Source: UBA5399 sp964592125 (GTDB taxonomy: Bacteria; Bacillota; Clostridia; Christensenellales; Christensenellaceae). Taken from it: a stretch of DNA of 46,162 nt. Under the pieces are notes generated by a model that was not told the origin of the DNA, made no database searches, and worked only from the letters and a program-made list of their open reading frames with translations. The stretch spans positions 1-46,162 of the forward strand of contig CAZQBV010000011.1 of assembly GCA_964592125.1 (NCBI GenBank), written 5' to 3'. Of this stretch, positions 7,759 to 17,481 are shown one piece after another. The position numbers were made by a program, and so were the translations under genes. The first letter of the stretch is position 1. Every line of letters begins with the position of its first letter.

Positions 7759-9777
7759 ATGAACTTGAAAGACAGCGTGCGCAATATGAGCGGCGTAGGC
7801 GAAAAAACAGAAAAAGCATTGGCAAAAGTGAATGTAAGTACTGTGCGGGACTTGCTTTACTACTTGCCCAGAACGTATCGTGATTTATCTAAAGTGCGAA
7901 AACTGGCAGATACCAGCCTGGGAGAAATGGCTCTTTTTTGCGTGCAGGTGGATACAGACCTACACACTCGTCGCGTGAGAAGAGGCATGGAGATTACTTC
8001 CTTTGAAGTTTCGGATGACAGCCTGACAGTGAATGTAGATATATTCAACCAAATTCACGTAAAATCGTATATTAAAAAAGGAAATACAGTTTACCTGTAT
8101 GGCAAGCTGGTATACAACAAAAACAAGGTGAGCATTGCTTCACCTGAAATTTACTTTCAAAAACCGGCAGAGCCCTTTGCACCAATTTACCCACTCACTG
8201 CTGGGTTAAAGCAAAATATGTTGCGCAAAATGATTAAATATGCGATTTCCAATACAAGCATGAAAGAGATATATTCTGTGAGCTTCAGGCAGCAATTTGC
8301 ATTGCCGGATATCAAAAGTGCTCTTTTGGGTGTTCATTTTCCGCGTGATTTGGAGCAAGTGAAGCAGGCGCGCGCACGCGTGGTGTTTGATGAGCTATTG
8401 ATATTTTGCCGCATGATAGAGCTGCTGAATGAGGAAAAACTGGAAAATAACCAAATTGTACTAAGGATTTTGGAGCCTGACATAAGTGGCTTTACAGCTA
8501 AGCTGGGCTTTACGCCTACCCATGCACAAAACAAAGTGATGAGGGACATTGCCGCAGATTTTGGGAAGCCATGCTACATGAACCGCCTGATACAAGGCGA
8601 TGTGGGCAGTGGGAAGACTGTGCTGGCTTTTTTTGCTATGGATTGTTTGGCGCGAAATGGCTACCAAAGCATTATGATGGCACCTACCGAAATATTGGCA
8701 GAACAGCACTGTAAAACGGCAGCAGCACTGTTTCCGGAGGAGCAGATTGTGCGGGTTTCCGGAGCTATGACGGCAAAGCAACGGCGGGAAGCCAAGCAGC
8801 GAATTGCAGACGGCAGTGCAAAAATAATCATTGGTACGCACGCATTGATTTATGGAGATGTGGAATTTCACAATTTGGGATTGTTGATTACTGACGAGCA
8901 GCATCGCTTTGGCGTGAAGCAACGGGCGGCGATAGCGGGCAAGCATGATGTGCATTCTCTGATTATGTCGGCAACGCCCATACCGCGCTCGTTGGCACTG
9001 GTGCTATATGGAAAAACAGAAGTTTCTATTGTGGATGAACTGCCTCCCGGGCGTAAGGACGTGAAAACCTATATGATACGCGAGCCCAAATATCGAGATA
9101 TGATTTATTTCATACATAGAGAATTGAAAAAGGGCAGACAGGCGTATATTGTGTGTCCGTTGATAGAGGAAAGCGAAAATGATGACCTGAAATCTGCACA
9201 GGAAATGTTTGCGGAAATAGGGAAGCACTACAAGGGCATTCCCATGGCATTGCTGCACGGCAAGCTGAAGAATGCACAAAAACAGGAAATTATGAAGCTG
9301 TTTGCGGCGGGGGAAACCCGCATACTGGTTTCTACCACGGTGATAGAGGTGGGCATTAATGTGCCAAATGCCACCGTGATGGCGGTGCAAAACGCAGAAC
9401 GCTTTGGCCTGGCACAACTGCATCAATTGCGTGGTCGCGTGGGGCGGGGAACGGAGCAATCCTATTGCTTTTTAATTTCTGACAATCAAAACGCGATGGA
9501 ACGGCTAAAGGTGATGACGCTGACAAATGATGGCTTTGAGATTGCGGAAAAAGACATGCAGTTTCGAGGCGCGGGTGATGTGTTTGGTACGCGCCAGCAT
9601 GGGCAGGGGGCACTGGTGGTGGCAAATTTGGTGCAGGATATGAAACAGCTGGAGAAAGCGCGAGAAGTGCTGAAACGATTGGCACAGGGCAGCGAATTTG
9701 GTGCGGAATACGAGAATATTACAAAGGCAGCCATGGAACTAACAAAACAAAAAATGATGGAAATTGCATTGAATTAG
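7759..9777 (+). CDS. recG: ATP-dependent DNA helicase RecG
   Basis: This 672-residue double-stranded DNA translocase remodels stalled forks and Holliday junctions. The N-terminal wedge (OB-fold) domain occupies roughly the first 230 residues. The helicase core follows with Walker A GDVGSGKT near residue 285, motif II DEQH near 378, SATPIPR near 405, and motif VI QLRGRVGRG near 560, ending in the family's C-terminal domain. The ATG at 7759 is preferred to the GTG at 7753 because GGAG lies 5 bases before it. It starts about 50 bp after the fakA terminator and ends with TAG. Confidence 0.96.
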   Translation: MNLKDSVRNMSGVGEKTEKALAKVNVSTVRDLLYYLPRTYRDLSKVRKLADTSLGEMALFCVQVDTDLHTRRVRRGMEITSFEVSDDSLTVNVDIFNQIHVKSYIKKGNTVYLYGKLVYNKNKVSIASPEIYFQKPAEPFAPIYPLTAGLKQNMLRKMIKYAISNTSMKEIYSVSFRQQFALPDIKSALLGVHFPRDLEQVKQARARVVFDELLIFCRMIELLNEEKLENNQIVLRILEPDISGFTAKLGFTPTHAQNKVMRDIAADFGKPCYMNRLIQGDVGSGKTVLAFFAMDCLARNGYQSIMMAPTEILAEQHCKTAAALFPEEQIVRVSGAMTAKQRREAKQRIADGSAKIIIGTHALIYGDVEFHNLGLLITDEQHRFGVKQRAAIAGKHDVHSLIMSATPIPRSLALVLYGKTEVSIVDELPPGRKDVKTYMIREPKYRDMIYFIHRELKKGRQAYIVCPLIEESENDDLKSAQEMFAEIGKHYKGIPMALLHGKLKNAQKQEIMKLFAAGETRILVSTTVIEVGINVPNATVMAVQNAERFGLAQLHQLRGRVGRGTEQSYCFLISDNQNAMERLKVMTLTNDGFEIAEKDMQFRGAGDVFGTRQHGQGALVVANLVQDMKQLEKAREVLKRLAQGSEFGAEYENITKAAMELTKQKMMEIALN

Positions 9778-9787
9778 CATAAATGAC

Positions 9788-9816
9788 TTGACAGTGAGCG
9801 CAATGTGCGGTACCAT
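9788..9816 (+). promoter_or_regulatory. Promoter of the his operon
   Basis: Perfect -35 TTGACA (9788-9793), 17-bp spacer and -10 TACCAT (9811-9816). The leader is about 75 nt, with no T-box, leader peptide or terminator hairpin that I could recognise, so regulation of the operon is not apparent from the sequence. Confidence 0.65.
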
Positions 9817-9895
9817 TATGCTAACGGAGTAATGATTTAGCGTGATAAAGCATTAAATTAAAATAAGGCACAAATAGAAATAGAAGAGGCGAAAG

Positions 9896-11050
9896 ATGAG
9901 TCAATTAAAACTGCAGGTGCCAGTGGGCACAGGGGATTATTTACCAGAGGAATGCCTTGCAAAGCGCAAGCTGGAAAATATATTCAGAAAAAAATTTAAG
10001 CTAAACGGCTATTTGGAAATAGAAACACCTTCCTTTGAATACTATGATGTGTTTATGCATGAGGCTGTGCCATATGTGCAGGAAAGCATGATGAAATTCT
10101 TTGATAGAGAAGGGCGTATTTTGGCATTGCGGCCGGATATGACGGGGCCTATTGCGCGGATAGCCGCTACAAAATTGCTGGAGGAAAGCGAAGTGCAACG
10201 CCTTTGCTACATTGGCAATGTGTTTGGCTTTAAGGGAGAACAAGGCCGGGCAGAGCTAACGCAAGCGGGAGTGGAGCTGTTTGGCAAACCGGGCGCCGCA
10301 GCAGATGCAGAAGTGCTGGCAGTGGCGATACAATCTTTACTGGCGGCAGGGCTGGAGGAATTTAAAATTGACATTGGGCAGGTGGCCTTTTTTAAAGGAC
10401 TGATTCAGAACGCAGGCTTTACAGAAGAACAGCAAGAACGCATTCGCCTGATGATAGATACCAAAAACAATGTGGAACTGGAATACGAACTTTCCCGATT
10501 GAATGTGGCGAAAGATATAAAAAAATCTTTGCTGGAGCTTTCGGATTTGTTTGGCGGGGAAGAAGTGCTGGCGCGTGCGGAAGCATTTGCCAAAAATGAA
10601 CAATGTCGTTTTGCGCTGGAAAATATACAAGAGGTTTATGATATACTTTGCGATTATGGCTATGGCAGCTATATTTCCATAGATTTTGGATTGTTGAGCA
10701 ATTTCAACTATTACTCGGGCATCTTATTCCGTGGCATTGCACAGGGCATTGGTGTGCCCATACTTTCCGGCGGTCGTTACGATGAATTGACCAGCGAATT
10801 TGGAAGGCCTGCAGCGGCAACGGGCTTTGCGATTGGCATAAGGGAATTGCTGATTGTACTGGAAGCACAGGGCAAGCTGCAACGAGAAGAAGCCAAGGTG
10901 AAAGTGATTCGCTGTGATGCGAATAGCCGAGCAGAAGCCTATAAATATGCACAGGAATTGCGCATGCAAGGCGAGTGCGTGGTGATGGAAACAAACGGTG
11001 CAAAATACGATGAGAGCAAGTTTGAAATACTTGACTACAAAGGAGAATAG
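9896..11050 (+). CDS. hisZ: ATP phosphoribosyltransferase regulatory subunit HisZ
   Basis: This 384-residue protein resembles the catalytic core of histidyl-tRNA synthetase (class II motifs such as LRPDMTGPIAR and a GGRYDELT motif) but lacks the C-terminal anticodon-binding domain of a full HisRS. That is the hallmark of HisZ, which activates the short form of HisG and mediates histidine feedback. The hisG product encoded immediately downstream is indeed the short form. The ATG at 9896 follows GAGGCGAAAG. Confidence 0.93.
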   Translation: MSQLKLQVPVGTGDYLPEECLAKRKLENIFRKKFKLNGYLEIETPSFEYYDVFMHEAVPYVQESMMKFFDREGRILALRPDMTGPIARIAATKLLEESEVQRLCYIGNVFGFKGEQGRAELTQAGVELFGKPGAAADAEVLAVAIQSLLAAGLEEFKIDIGQVAFFKGLIQNAGFTEEQQERIRLMIDTKNNVELEYELSRLNVAKDIKKSLLELSDLFGGEEVLARAEAFAKNEQCRFALENIQEVYDILCDYGYGSYISIDFGLLSNFNYYSGILFRGIAQGIGVPILSGGRYDELTSEFGRPAAATGFAIGIRELLIVLEAQGKLQREEAKVKVIRCDANSRAEAYKYAQELRMQGECVVMETNGAKYDESKFEILDYKGE

Positions 11051-11051
11051 C

Positions 11052-11675
11052 ATGCTTACAATAGCGTTGGCAAAGGGCAGGCTGGCCAAATTTGCAATAG
11101 ATTTATTTGATAAATGCGGAATTGATACAACAGAATTGCGTCAAGATACGCGAAAATTGGTGATGTATGATAGGGGAAATGACATTCGTTTTATTTTTGT
11201 GAAACCAGCGGATGTGCCTGTGTATGTATACCACGGTGTGGCAGACATTGGCATTGCGGGAAAAGACACCCTGCTGGAAGCGGGGCTTCCGCTTTACGAA
11301 ATGCTGGATCTAGGCTTTGCGGCCTGCAAAATATGCGTGGCGGGCTATTTGAATAAAAAGGAAAAGATTACATCTGGCCTTACCCGCGTGGCAACCAAAT
11401 ATCCACGCGTGGCAAAAATGTATTATGATGATAAGGGTGAGGATATAGAAATAATCAAACTGAATGGGAGTATAGAATTGGCACCTATTTTGGATTTGAG
11501 TGATGTGATTGTGGACATTGTGGAGAGTGGAAACACGATAAGAGAAAACGGACTGACCATACTGGAGGATGTTTGCGATGTTTCGGCAAGACTAGTGGTA
11601 AACCAAGTGAGCCTTAAAACCAAGCAAGATGTGATTAAACCACTGATAGAAGGCTTGCGCGAGGCATTGCTATAG
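11052..11675 (+). CDS. hisG: ATP phosphoribosyltransferase, short form
   Basis: This 207-residue catalytic subunit condenses ATP with PRPP in the first step of histidine synthesis. It begins MLTIALAKGRL and has the family motifs ADIGIAGKD and DIVESGNTIRENGL (PRPP-binding loop). The length matches HisG-S, which lacks the C-terminal regulatory domain and depends on HisZ. The ATG at 11052 follows AGGAGAATAGC two bases after the hisZ stop; an upstream frame would overlap hisZ without a ribosome binding site. Confidence 0.95.
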   Translation: MLTIALAKGRLAKFAIDLFDKCGIDTTELRQDTRKLVMYDRGNDIRFIFVKPADVPVYVYHGVADIGIAGKDTLLEAGLPLYEMLDLGFAACKICVAGYLNKKEKITSGLTRVATKYPRVAKMYYDDKGEDIEIIKLNGSIELAPILDLSDVIVDIVESGNTIRENGLTILEDVCDVSARLVVNQVSLKTKQDVIKPLIEGLREALL

Positions 11676-11695
11676 ATTTGCCGTGGAGGGAAAAT

Positions 11696-12982
11696 ATGCT
11701 GGAAATAATTAATTACAGTGATACGAATACAATAAAAGAACGGTTGCTGTCGCGTGCGCAGGTGGACTATGCAGAGCAACAAAAAGTGGTGGACTGCATA
11801 CTGGAAAATGTGCGAGCACGCGGAGATGACGCATTGTTTGAATACACAAAAGAGTTTGACCGCTATGATGTGAATGCCGACAGCCTGGAAGTTTCTAGGC
11901 GAGAAATAGAAGAGGCATATACAAAAGTAGACCCTGCCTTGATACAGGTAATGCGGAAATCCGCAGCCAATATACAGGCATTCCACAACATGCAACGGCG
12001 AGAGGATTGGTTTTTAGAGCGAGAGGACGGAGCTATGCTGGGGCAGCTATATTTGCCGGTGGAAAATGCGGGTGTGTATGTGCCCGGTGGCAAAGCAGCC
12101 TATCCTTCCAGCGTGTTGATGAATATTATTCCCGCGAAGTGTGCGGGTGTGCCCAATATTTGCGTGGCAACCCCCGCAATGGATGGCAAAGTGAATGCCG
12201 CAACCATTGTGGCGGCGGACATAGCGGGAGCAGATAGAATTTTTAAAATGGGTGGTGCACAGGCAATTGCAGCATTTGCCTACGGCACGCAAAGCATTCC
12301 TCAAATGGACAAAATTACTGGGCCGGGCAATATATATGTGGCGCTAGCCAAGAAGAGCGTGTATGGAACTGTGGGGATAGACATGATTGCAGGCCCTTCT
12401 GAAGTGCTGGTGATTGCAGATAAAAATGCCAATGTGCGTTATTTGGCGGCGGATTTTCTTTCGCAGGCAGAGCATGATGAGCTGGCTGCATGTATTCTGG
12501 TGACAGATGATGAAAAAATGGCAACGGATGTGCGAGAGGAAATACTGAAACAGGCTGCGGTACTGGAACGCAGAACCATTGTGGAGGCTTCCCTGCGCAA
12601 CTATGGCACCATTATTTTGTGCGAAACGATGGAGCAGTGCATTTTGGTATCCAACCAAATAGCACCAGAGCACCTTGAAATTTGCGTGGAAAACCCGAAG
12701 CGGTTGCTCTGCGAAATAAAGAATGCAGGGTCTATTTTTCTGGGCGAATATTCGCCGGAACCACTGGGTGACTACTTTGCAGGAACCAACCATGTTCTTC
12801 CTACGAATGGAACAGCAAGGTTTTCCTCGCCTTTGAATGTTGATGATTTTCAAAAGAAATCCAGCGTGATATACTATAGCAAAGAAGCGTTTGAAAAAGA
12901 GTATAGGCAAGTGAAATGCTTTGCTGAAGCAGAGGGACTGACGGCACATGCAAAAAGCGCTGCCATTAGATTTGAGGGGTGA
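11696..12982 (+). CDS. hisD: Histidinol dehydrogenase
   Basis: This 428-residue NAD- and zinc-dependent enzyme catalyses the last two oxidations from L-histidinol to L-histidine. Visible motifs are GGKAAYPSSVLM, ITGPGNIYVA, the zinc ligands in QAEHDE, the catalytic APEHLE, and GTNHVLPT near the C-terminus. The ATG at 11696 is chosen over a TTG at 11678 because GTGGAGGG precedes it and MLEIINY matches the usual beginning. Confidence 0.96.
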   Translation: MLEIINYSDTNTIKERLLSRAQVDYAEQQKVVDCILENVRARGDDALFEYTKEFDRYDVNADSLEVSRREIEEAYTKVDPALIQVMRKSAANIQAFHNMQRREDWFLEREDGAMLGQLYLPVENAGVYVPGGKAAYPSSVLMNIIPAKCAGVPNICVATPAMDGKVNAATIVAADIAGADRIFKMGGAQAIAAFAYGTQSIPQMDKITGPGNIYVALAKKSVYGTVGIDMIAGPSEVLVIADKNANVRYLAADFLSQAEHDELAACILVTDDEKMATDVREEILKQAAVLERRTIVEASLRNYGTIILCETMEQCILVSNQIAPEHLEICVENPKRLLCEIKNAGSIFLGEYSPEPLGDYFAGTNHVLPTNGTARFSSPLNVDDFQKKSSVIYYSKEAFEKEYRQVKCFAEAEGLTAHAKSAAIRFEG

Positions 12983-12987
12983 AGGCG

Positions 12988-13578
12988 ATGAGCCAAAGAA
13001 CATTTAAACTACAACGAAAAACAACTGAAACAGATATTGCGCTGCGATTGAATATAGATGGCACGGGAAATGCCAATATAGATACAGGTGTTGGCTTTTT
13101 CAACCATATGCTGGTGTTGCTGGCAAAACACGCTCAATTTGATATTGATATCACCTGCAAGGGAGATTTGGACGTGGATGCACACCATAGTGTGGAGGAT
13201 TGCGGCATTGTGCTGGGGCAAGCACTGAAGGAAGCCCTAGGGGATAAGGCGGGCATACGGCGGTACAGCACGCAGTTTGTGCCTATGGATGAAGCGCTGG
13301 TAATGGCAAATTTGGATATCAGCGGCAGGCCATATTGTGTATTTCACATACAACTGGACGTGCCGAAGGTGGGGGAGTTTGACACAGAGCTGTGCGAAGA
13401 GTTTTTCCGTGCCTTTATTACCAATGCGGGGCTTACCATGCACATCAATATGCAATATGGCAAAAATGCACACCACATTATAGAAGCTGCTTTTAAAGCA
13501 ACAGGCCGTGCGCTGCGGGAGGCTGTTTCCATAGACCCTACAATTGATGGCGTGATGTCTACAAAGGGACTTTTATGA
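12988..13578 (+). CDS. hisB: Imidazoleglycerol-phosphate dehydratase
   Basis: This 196-residue monofunctional IGP dehydratase contains the duplicated manganese-binding signatures GVGFFNHML with DAHHSVEDCGI, and a second set containing NAHHIIEAAFKA. There is no histidinol-phosphatase domain. The ATG at 12988 gives the normal length; an in-frame GTG at 12979 would overlap hisD. Its TGA overlaps the hisH ATG. Confidence 0.96.
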   Translation: MSQRTFKLQRKTTETDIALRLNIDGTGNANIDTGVGFFNHMLVLLAKHAQFDIDITCKGDLDVDAHHSVEDCGIVLGQALKEALGDKAGIRRYSTQFVPMDEALVMANLDISGRPYCVFHIQLDVPKVGEFDTELCEEFFRAFITNAGLTMHINMQYGKNAHHIIEAAFKATGRALREAVSIDPTIDGVMSTKGLL

Positions 13579-14183
13579 TTGCGATACTGGATTATGGAAT
13601 GGGCAACCTGCGCAGTGTGGAAAAAGCATTTGAATTTTTGGGTTTTTCTGCATGCGTGACGGATGATAAAAAAGTGCTAAGCAATGCATCGCATATTGTG
13701 CTTCCCGGAGTGGGGGCGATTTCGGATGCTGTAGCGCGCCTTGCAGCGCGTGGGCTGGATGAAGAAATAATGCGTCAAATAGAAACGGGCAAGCCCTTTT
13801 TGGGCATTTGCCTAGGTATGCAATTGCTACTGGAAAGCAGCAGCGAAAATGGGCAATACAAATGTTTGGGAGTGATTCCCGGTAGGGTGGAGCCTTTTGA
13901 ATTGAAAGATCGCTCTTTGAAAATACCGCATATGGGCTGGAACGATATTCAGCCGAAAGACAGCCCGCTGTTCCTAGGGCTTTCTGCACCAGCTTATATG
14001 TATTTTGTGCATTCCTACCATGCAGTGGAAGTGCCAGAGGAAAACAGGCTGGCTGACTGCAATTATGGCTATCGTTTTACTTGTGGTGTTACGAAAGGAA
14101 ATGTGTTTGGCTTGCAGTTCCATCCCGAAAAAAGCGGGGATGAGGGACTAAAAATATTGAAAAACTTTGGAGGTTTGCAATGA
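13575..14183 (+). CDS. hisH: Imidazole glycerol phosphate synthase, glutaminase subunit
   Basis: This 202-residue class I glutamine amidotransferase supplies ammonia to HisF. It shows the nucleophile in GICLGMQLL near residue 80, a YFVHSYHA segment, and the His-Glu pair in LQFHPEKSG near 180. It begins IAILDYGMGNLRSV. Start and stop each overlap neighbours by four bases (hisB and hisA), suggesting coupled translation. Confidence 0.96.
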   Translation: MIAILDYGMGNLRSVEKAFEFLGFSACVTDDKKVLSNASHIVLPGVGAISDAVARLAARGLDEEIMRQIETGKPFLGICLGMQLLLESSSENGQYKCLGVIPGRVEPFELKDRSLKIPHMGWNDIQPKDSPLFLGLSAPAYMYFVHSYHAVEVPEENRLADCNYGYRFTCGVTKGNVFGLQFHPEKSGDEGLKILKNFGGLQ

Positions 14184-14893
14184 AACTTTATCCGGCAATT
14201 GATATTAAGAATGGCCAGTGTGTTCGACTGAAACAGGGAGAGATGGCTGATTCCACAGAATATGGAAATCCACTGGAAATGGCGAAAAAGTGGGAAGAAG
14301 AGGGTGCCGATTATTTGCATGTGGTAGATCTTGATGCTGCGATTTCGGGCGAATTTGTAAACAGGGATACGGTAACCGGCATTGTGAACACGATCAAAAT
14401 ACCTGTGCAAATGGGCGGTGGCGTTCGTACCAAGGAAGATATTCGGGTGCGGCTGGATGATGTGGGAATTTCCCGCGTGATACTGGGTACATCGGCAGTG
14501 CAAAGCCCAGAGCTATTGGAATGGGCATTGGCAAACTATGGAAGCAGGATTGTGGTGGGCATAGATGCCAAGAATGGCAAGGTAGCAATAAAAGGCTGGG
14601 TAGACAATACAGATTTGGATGCGGTAGAGTTTGCAAAGCATGTGCATCAATTGGGAGCGGAAACCATTATTTATACAGACATATCGCGGGATGGCATGAT
14701 GCAAGGCCCCAATTTTGAAAACACGGAGAATATTGTAAAAAATACTTGGATGAACTTGATTGCCTCTGGTGGGGTAAGTTCTATAGAAGACATAAAGAGG
14801 ATAAAGGACACGGGCGCTTGTGGCTGCATTGTGGGAAAAGCACTTTATGCGGGCGCATTTACACTACAGGAAGCCATGCAAGCGGCGAAGTGA
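14180..14893 (+). CDS. hisA: ProFAR isomerase HisA
   Basis: This 237-residue TIM-barrel enzyme opens the ring of ProFAR to give PRFAR. It begins MKLYPAIDIKNGQCVRL and carries the catalytic Asp in AIDI and the second Asp in YTDISRDGMMQGPN, with phosphate-binding GGGVR and ASGGV motifs. The start overlaps the hisH stop by four bases. Confidence 0.95.
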   Translation: MKLYPAIDIKNGQCVRLKQGEMADSTEYGNPLEMAKKWEEEGADYLHVVDLDAAISGEFVNRDTVTGIVNTIKIPVQMGGGVRTKEDIRVRLDDVGISRVILGTSAVQSPELLEWALANYGSRIVVGIDAKNGKVAIKGWVDNTDLDAVEFAKHVHQLGAETIIYTDISRDGMMQGPNFENTENIVKNTWMNLIASGGVSSIEDIKRIKDTGACGCIVGKALYAGAFTLQEAMQAAK

Positions 14894-14903
14894 GGGAGAG
14901 CGT

Positions 14904-15662
14904 ATGTTAACAAAGCGGGTGATTCCCTGTCTGGATGTACACGATGGCCGTGTGGTGAAGGGCGTTAATTTTGAAAACCTGAAGGATGCTGGCGATCCGG
15001 TGGAAATTGCCAAGGAATACAACCGGCAAAAGGCGGACGAGCTTGTATTCTTGGATATTACTGCATCTTCGGACGACAGGGGCATTATGCGAGATGTGGT
15101 GGCTAGAACTGCAGAGCAGGTGTTTATTCCACTGACTGTGGGTGGTGGCATACGAACCATAGAGGATTTTAGGCAGATATTAAAGTGTGGTGCAGATAAA
15201 ATTTCGGTGAACTCGGCAGCGATAAAAGACCCAGAGCTGATAAACAAGGCAGCGGATAAATTTGGTAGCCAATGTGTGGTGGTTGCAATTGACGCAAAGC
15301 GCACAGAGGATGGCAGCTATGATGTGTATTTAAACGGCGGCAGAGTGAATACAGGTATGGATGCCCTGCGATGGGCAGAAGAAGTGGTGCAGCGTGGTGC
15401 TGGCGAAATATTGCTAACCAGCATGGATGCGGATGGTACAAAAAATGGCTATAGCATAGAGCTGACCGCTTTGATTGCAAATAATGTGAATGTGCCGGTA
15501 ATAGCATCTGGCGGTGCAGGAAAGCTGGAACACTTTGCAGAAGTGATACAAAAGGCAGGAGCCAGCGCTGTGCTGGCGGCATCGCTATTTCACTATAAAG
15601 AACTGGAAATTGCACAGGTGAAAGAATATCTGCAAGAACAGGGCATTCCTGTTCGGATATAG
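14904..15662 (+). CDS. hisF: Imidazole glycerol phosphate synthase, cyclase subunit
   Basis: This 252-residue TIM-barrel cyclase uses ammonia from HisH to form IGP and AICAR. Motifs include VIPCLDVHDGRVVKGVNF with the catalytic Asp, FLDITAS, VGGGIR, and the second catalytic Asp in LLTSMDADGTKNGY. The ATG at 14904 is 10 bases after the hisA stop with GAGGGAGAG upstream. It ends in TAG. Confidence 0.96.
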   Translation: MLTKRVIPCLDVHDGRVVKGVNFENLKDAGDPVEIAKEYNRQKADELVFLDITASSDDRGIMRDVVARTAEQVFIPLTVGGGIRTIEDFRQILKCGADKISVNSAAIKDPELINKAADKFGSQCVVVAIDAKRTEDGSYDVYLNGGRVNTGMDALRWAEEVVQRGAGEILLTSMDADGTKNGYSIELTALIANNVNVPVIASGGAGKLEHFAEVIQKAGASAVLAASLFHYKELEIAQVKEYLQEQGIPVRI

Positions 15663-15675
15663 GGAGAGTATGTAT

Positions 15676-16287
15676 ATGGATACGAAACAAATTAAATTTA
15701 ACCAAGATGGCTTGGTGCCTGCAATTGCGCAGGATGCGGAAAGCGGAAAAGTGTTGATGCAGGCCTATATGAATGAGGAGGCAGTAAAAAAAACACTGGC
15801 TACGGGTTTTGCACATTATTATTCCCGTTCGCGCAAAAAGCTATGGAAGAAGGGCGAGACATCTGGAAATGTGCAAAAGCTGGTGTCTTTCACGCTGGAT
15901 TGCGATAAAGACAGTGTGCTGCTACAGGTATGGCAAACGGGTCCTGCCTGCCACACAGGCAAGCAATCTTGTTTTTTCAATCAAGTGTGGGAAAATAAGG
16001 AAACGGCAAATTCGGCAATTTTATACGAACTGTACGATGTGATTGCAGAAAGAAAACTGCACCCCAAAGAGGGCTCTTACACAAACTATTTGTTTGACAA
16101 GGGTATTGATAAAATGTTGAAAAAGATTGGCGAAGAGAGTGCAGAAGTGATTATTGCTTCCAAAAATGCAGGCACCGAGGAATTGCGCTACGAAGCCGCG
16201 GATCTTTTGTATCACTTGCTTGTGCTGATGAATGAAAAGGGATTGAGCCTGCATGATCTTTTTGCGGAATTAAAGGAAAGAAGATAG
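15676..16287 (+). CDS. hisIE: Bifunctional PRA-CH / PRA-PH enzyme HisIE
   Basis: This fusion covers two early steps of histidine synthesis. The N-terminal HisI domain (about residues 1-110) contains YYSRSRKKLWKKGETSGN and the zinc cysteine in the ACHTG region. The C-terminal HisE domain (about 112-203) contains SYTNYLF and KIGEESAEV with the acidic DLLYH helix. Two ATGs are possible: 15676 has the better distance (9 bases) from GGGAG, while 15670 would add MY but sits only 3 bases from it. It is the last his gene; hisC and a histidinol-phosphatase are not in the cluster. Confidence 0.95.
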   Translation: MDTKQIKFNQDGLVPAIAQDAESGKVLMQAYMNEEAVKKTLATGFAHYYSRSRKKLWKKGETSGNVQKLVSFTLDCDKDSVLLQVWQTGPACHTGKQSCFFNQVWENKETANSAILYELYDVIAERKLHPKEGSYTNYLFDKGIDKMLKKIGEESAEVIIASKNAGTEELRYEAADLLYHLLVLMNEKGLSLHDLFAELKERR

Positions 16288-16317
16288 CCAGTGGCTTTTT
16301 GTAAAAAGAGTGAGACT

Positions 16318-16354
16318 AAGAATCCAACAATAAAAATTGATTGGATTCTTTTTT
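16318..16354 (+). terminator. Terminator of the his operon
   Basis: Ten-base-pair perfect stem AAGAATCCAA/TTGGATTCTT (16318-16327, 16341-16350) followed by a T-run to 16354. Confidence 0.9.
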
Positions 16355-16376
16355 GTGAACGGGGTTAATTCCATTG

Positions 16377-17378
16377 CTAGTAGGGCGAAATTTCGCCAAC
16401 ATAATTGGTTGCAAAGATTTCGGCAACTTCGGCGACAGAGCTGGTTTGCCCCAAGGCCCACATCAGTTTGGTGATTGCGGCCTCGGTGGTCATATCCCAA
16501 GCGGATAGTACGCCCTGTTCCATCAGACGTTTGCCTGATTCGTATACAGATAGATCGCTACGCTCGTAGAGGCACTGGCTGCAAATAACGATGGACACAC
16601 CTGCATTGCGCAGTTTTTTTATTTTGCTAAGCAAATCCCGTTTGATAAAATGAACGCCCCCAAGACCAAAAGCCTCAATCACCAATCCTTTATATCCCAT
16701 ATCCAACAAGCTATCTAAAATTTCGGGTTTCGTACCCGGAATCAATTTAAGCAAGAAGACATCTGTACACAGATTGCTTTTTAAGCAAATTTCTTTACAT
16801 GAACTGTTTTGCTGTGTATGATGGGAAAATACTCTCAAACCATCGGCATATATTTCAGCCATGTTATCGGCATTGATGCTTTCGAATGCATTGAAATCTA
16901 GCGTGCTAACTTTTACGGCTCTTGTGCCATTTATTATTTTTCTGTTAAATGCAACGGTTACGCCTGTGATATTTTGCTGAATAGCGGCCAAGGCCGTGAA
17001 TATATTGTTGGTTGCATCGGTATACAAATTTTCTATTGGAAGTTGGGAACCTGTTAGAACAACGCTTTTATTTAAATTTGGTAGCATAAAACTAAGAGCA
17101 GATGCAGTGTAGGCCATGGTATCGGTGCCATGCGTAACAATTATTCCATCAACTTGTCCAAGATTCTGGTAAATCACAGTTGCAATGCTCTGCCAATGTT
17201 CTGGTTGAATATTGGAACTATCTAGACTAAGCACATCTTGAAATTCAATTTTAAAATCGTGTGCGTATCTATCAATATAGCTTACAATATCTGAAGAAAT
17301 TAATTGTGGTGCTAATGCTTGATCTTTCCTTTGAGACGCAATGGTACCGCCTGTTGACAGTAATAATACTTTTTTCAT
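16377..17378 (-). CDS. ansA: L-asparaginase, type I-like
   Basis: This 333-residue asparaginase hydrolyses L-asparagine to aspartate and ammonia. The N-terminal nucleophile motif is STGGTIAS, and the second catalytic threonine lies in THGTDTMAYTAS; VLTGSQLP follows. No signal peptide is evident, so it is probably cytoplasmic. It ends with TAG. On the minus strand GGAGAATAGG precedes the ATG, and a TATAAT (17433-17438) about 55 bp upstream may be its -10, although no good -35 accompanies it. A repeat element (17482-17671) lies just upstream of that point. Confidence 0.92.
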   Translation of the reverse strand: MKKVLLLSTGGTIASQRKDQALAPQLISSDIVSYIDRYAHDFKIEFQDVLSLDSSNIQPEHWQSIATVIYQNLGQVDGIIVTHGTDTMAYTASALSFMLPNLNKSVVLTGSQLPIENLYTDATNNIFTALAAIQQNITGVTVAFNRKIINGTRAVKVSTLDFNAFESINADNMAEIYADGLRVFSHHTQQNSSCKEICLKSNLCTDVFLLKLIPGTKPEILDSLLDMGYKGLVIEAFGLGGVHFIKRDLLSKIKKLRNAGVSIVICSQCLYERSDLSVYESGKRLMEQGVLSAWDMTTEAAITKLMWALGQTSSVAEVAEIFATNYVGEISPY

Positions 17379-17481
17379 ACCTATTCTCCGCTTAAATTGG
17401 AAGATTCATTTAACTTTACTTTATATTACAATATTATACTTTGAATGTACAGTGGGGCAGGGGAGATGAATTTAAAAAGCA

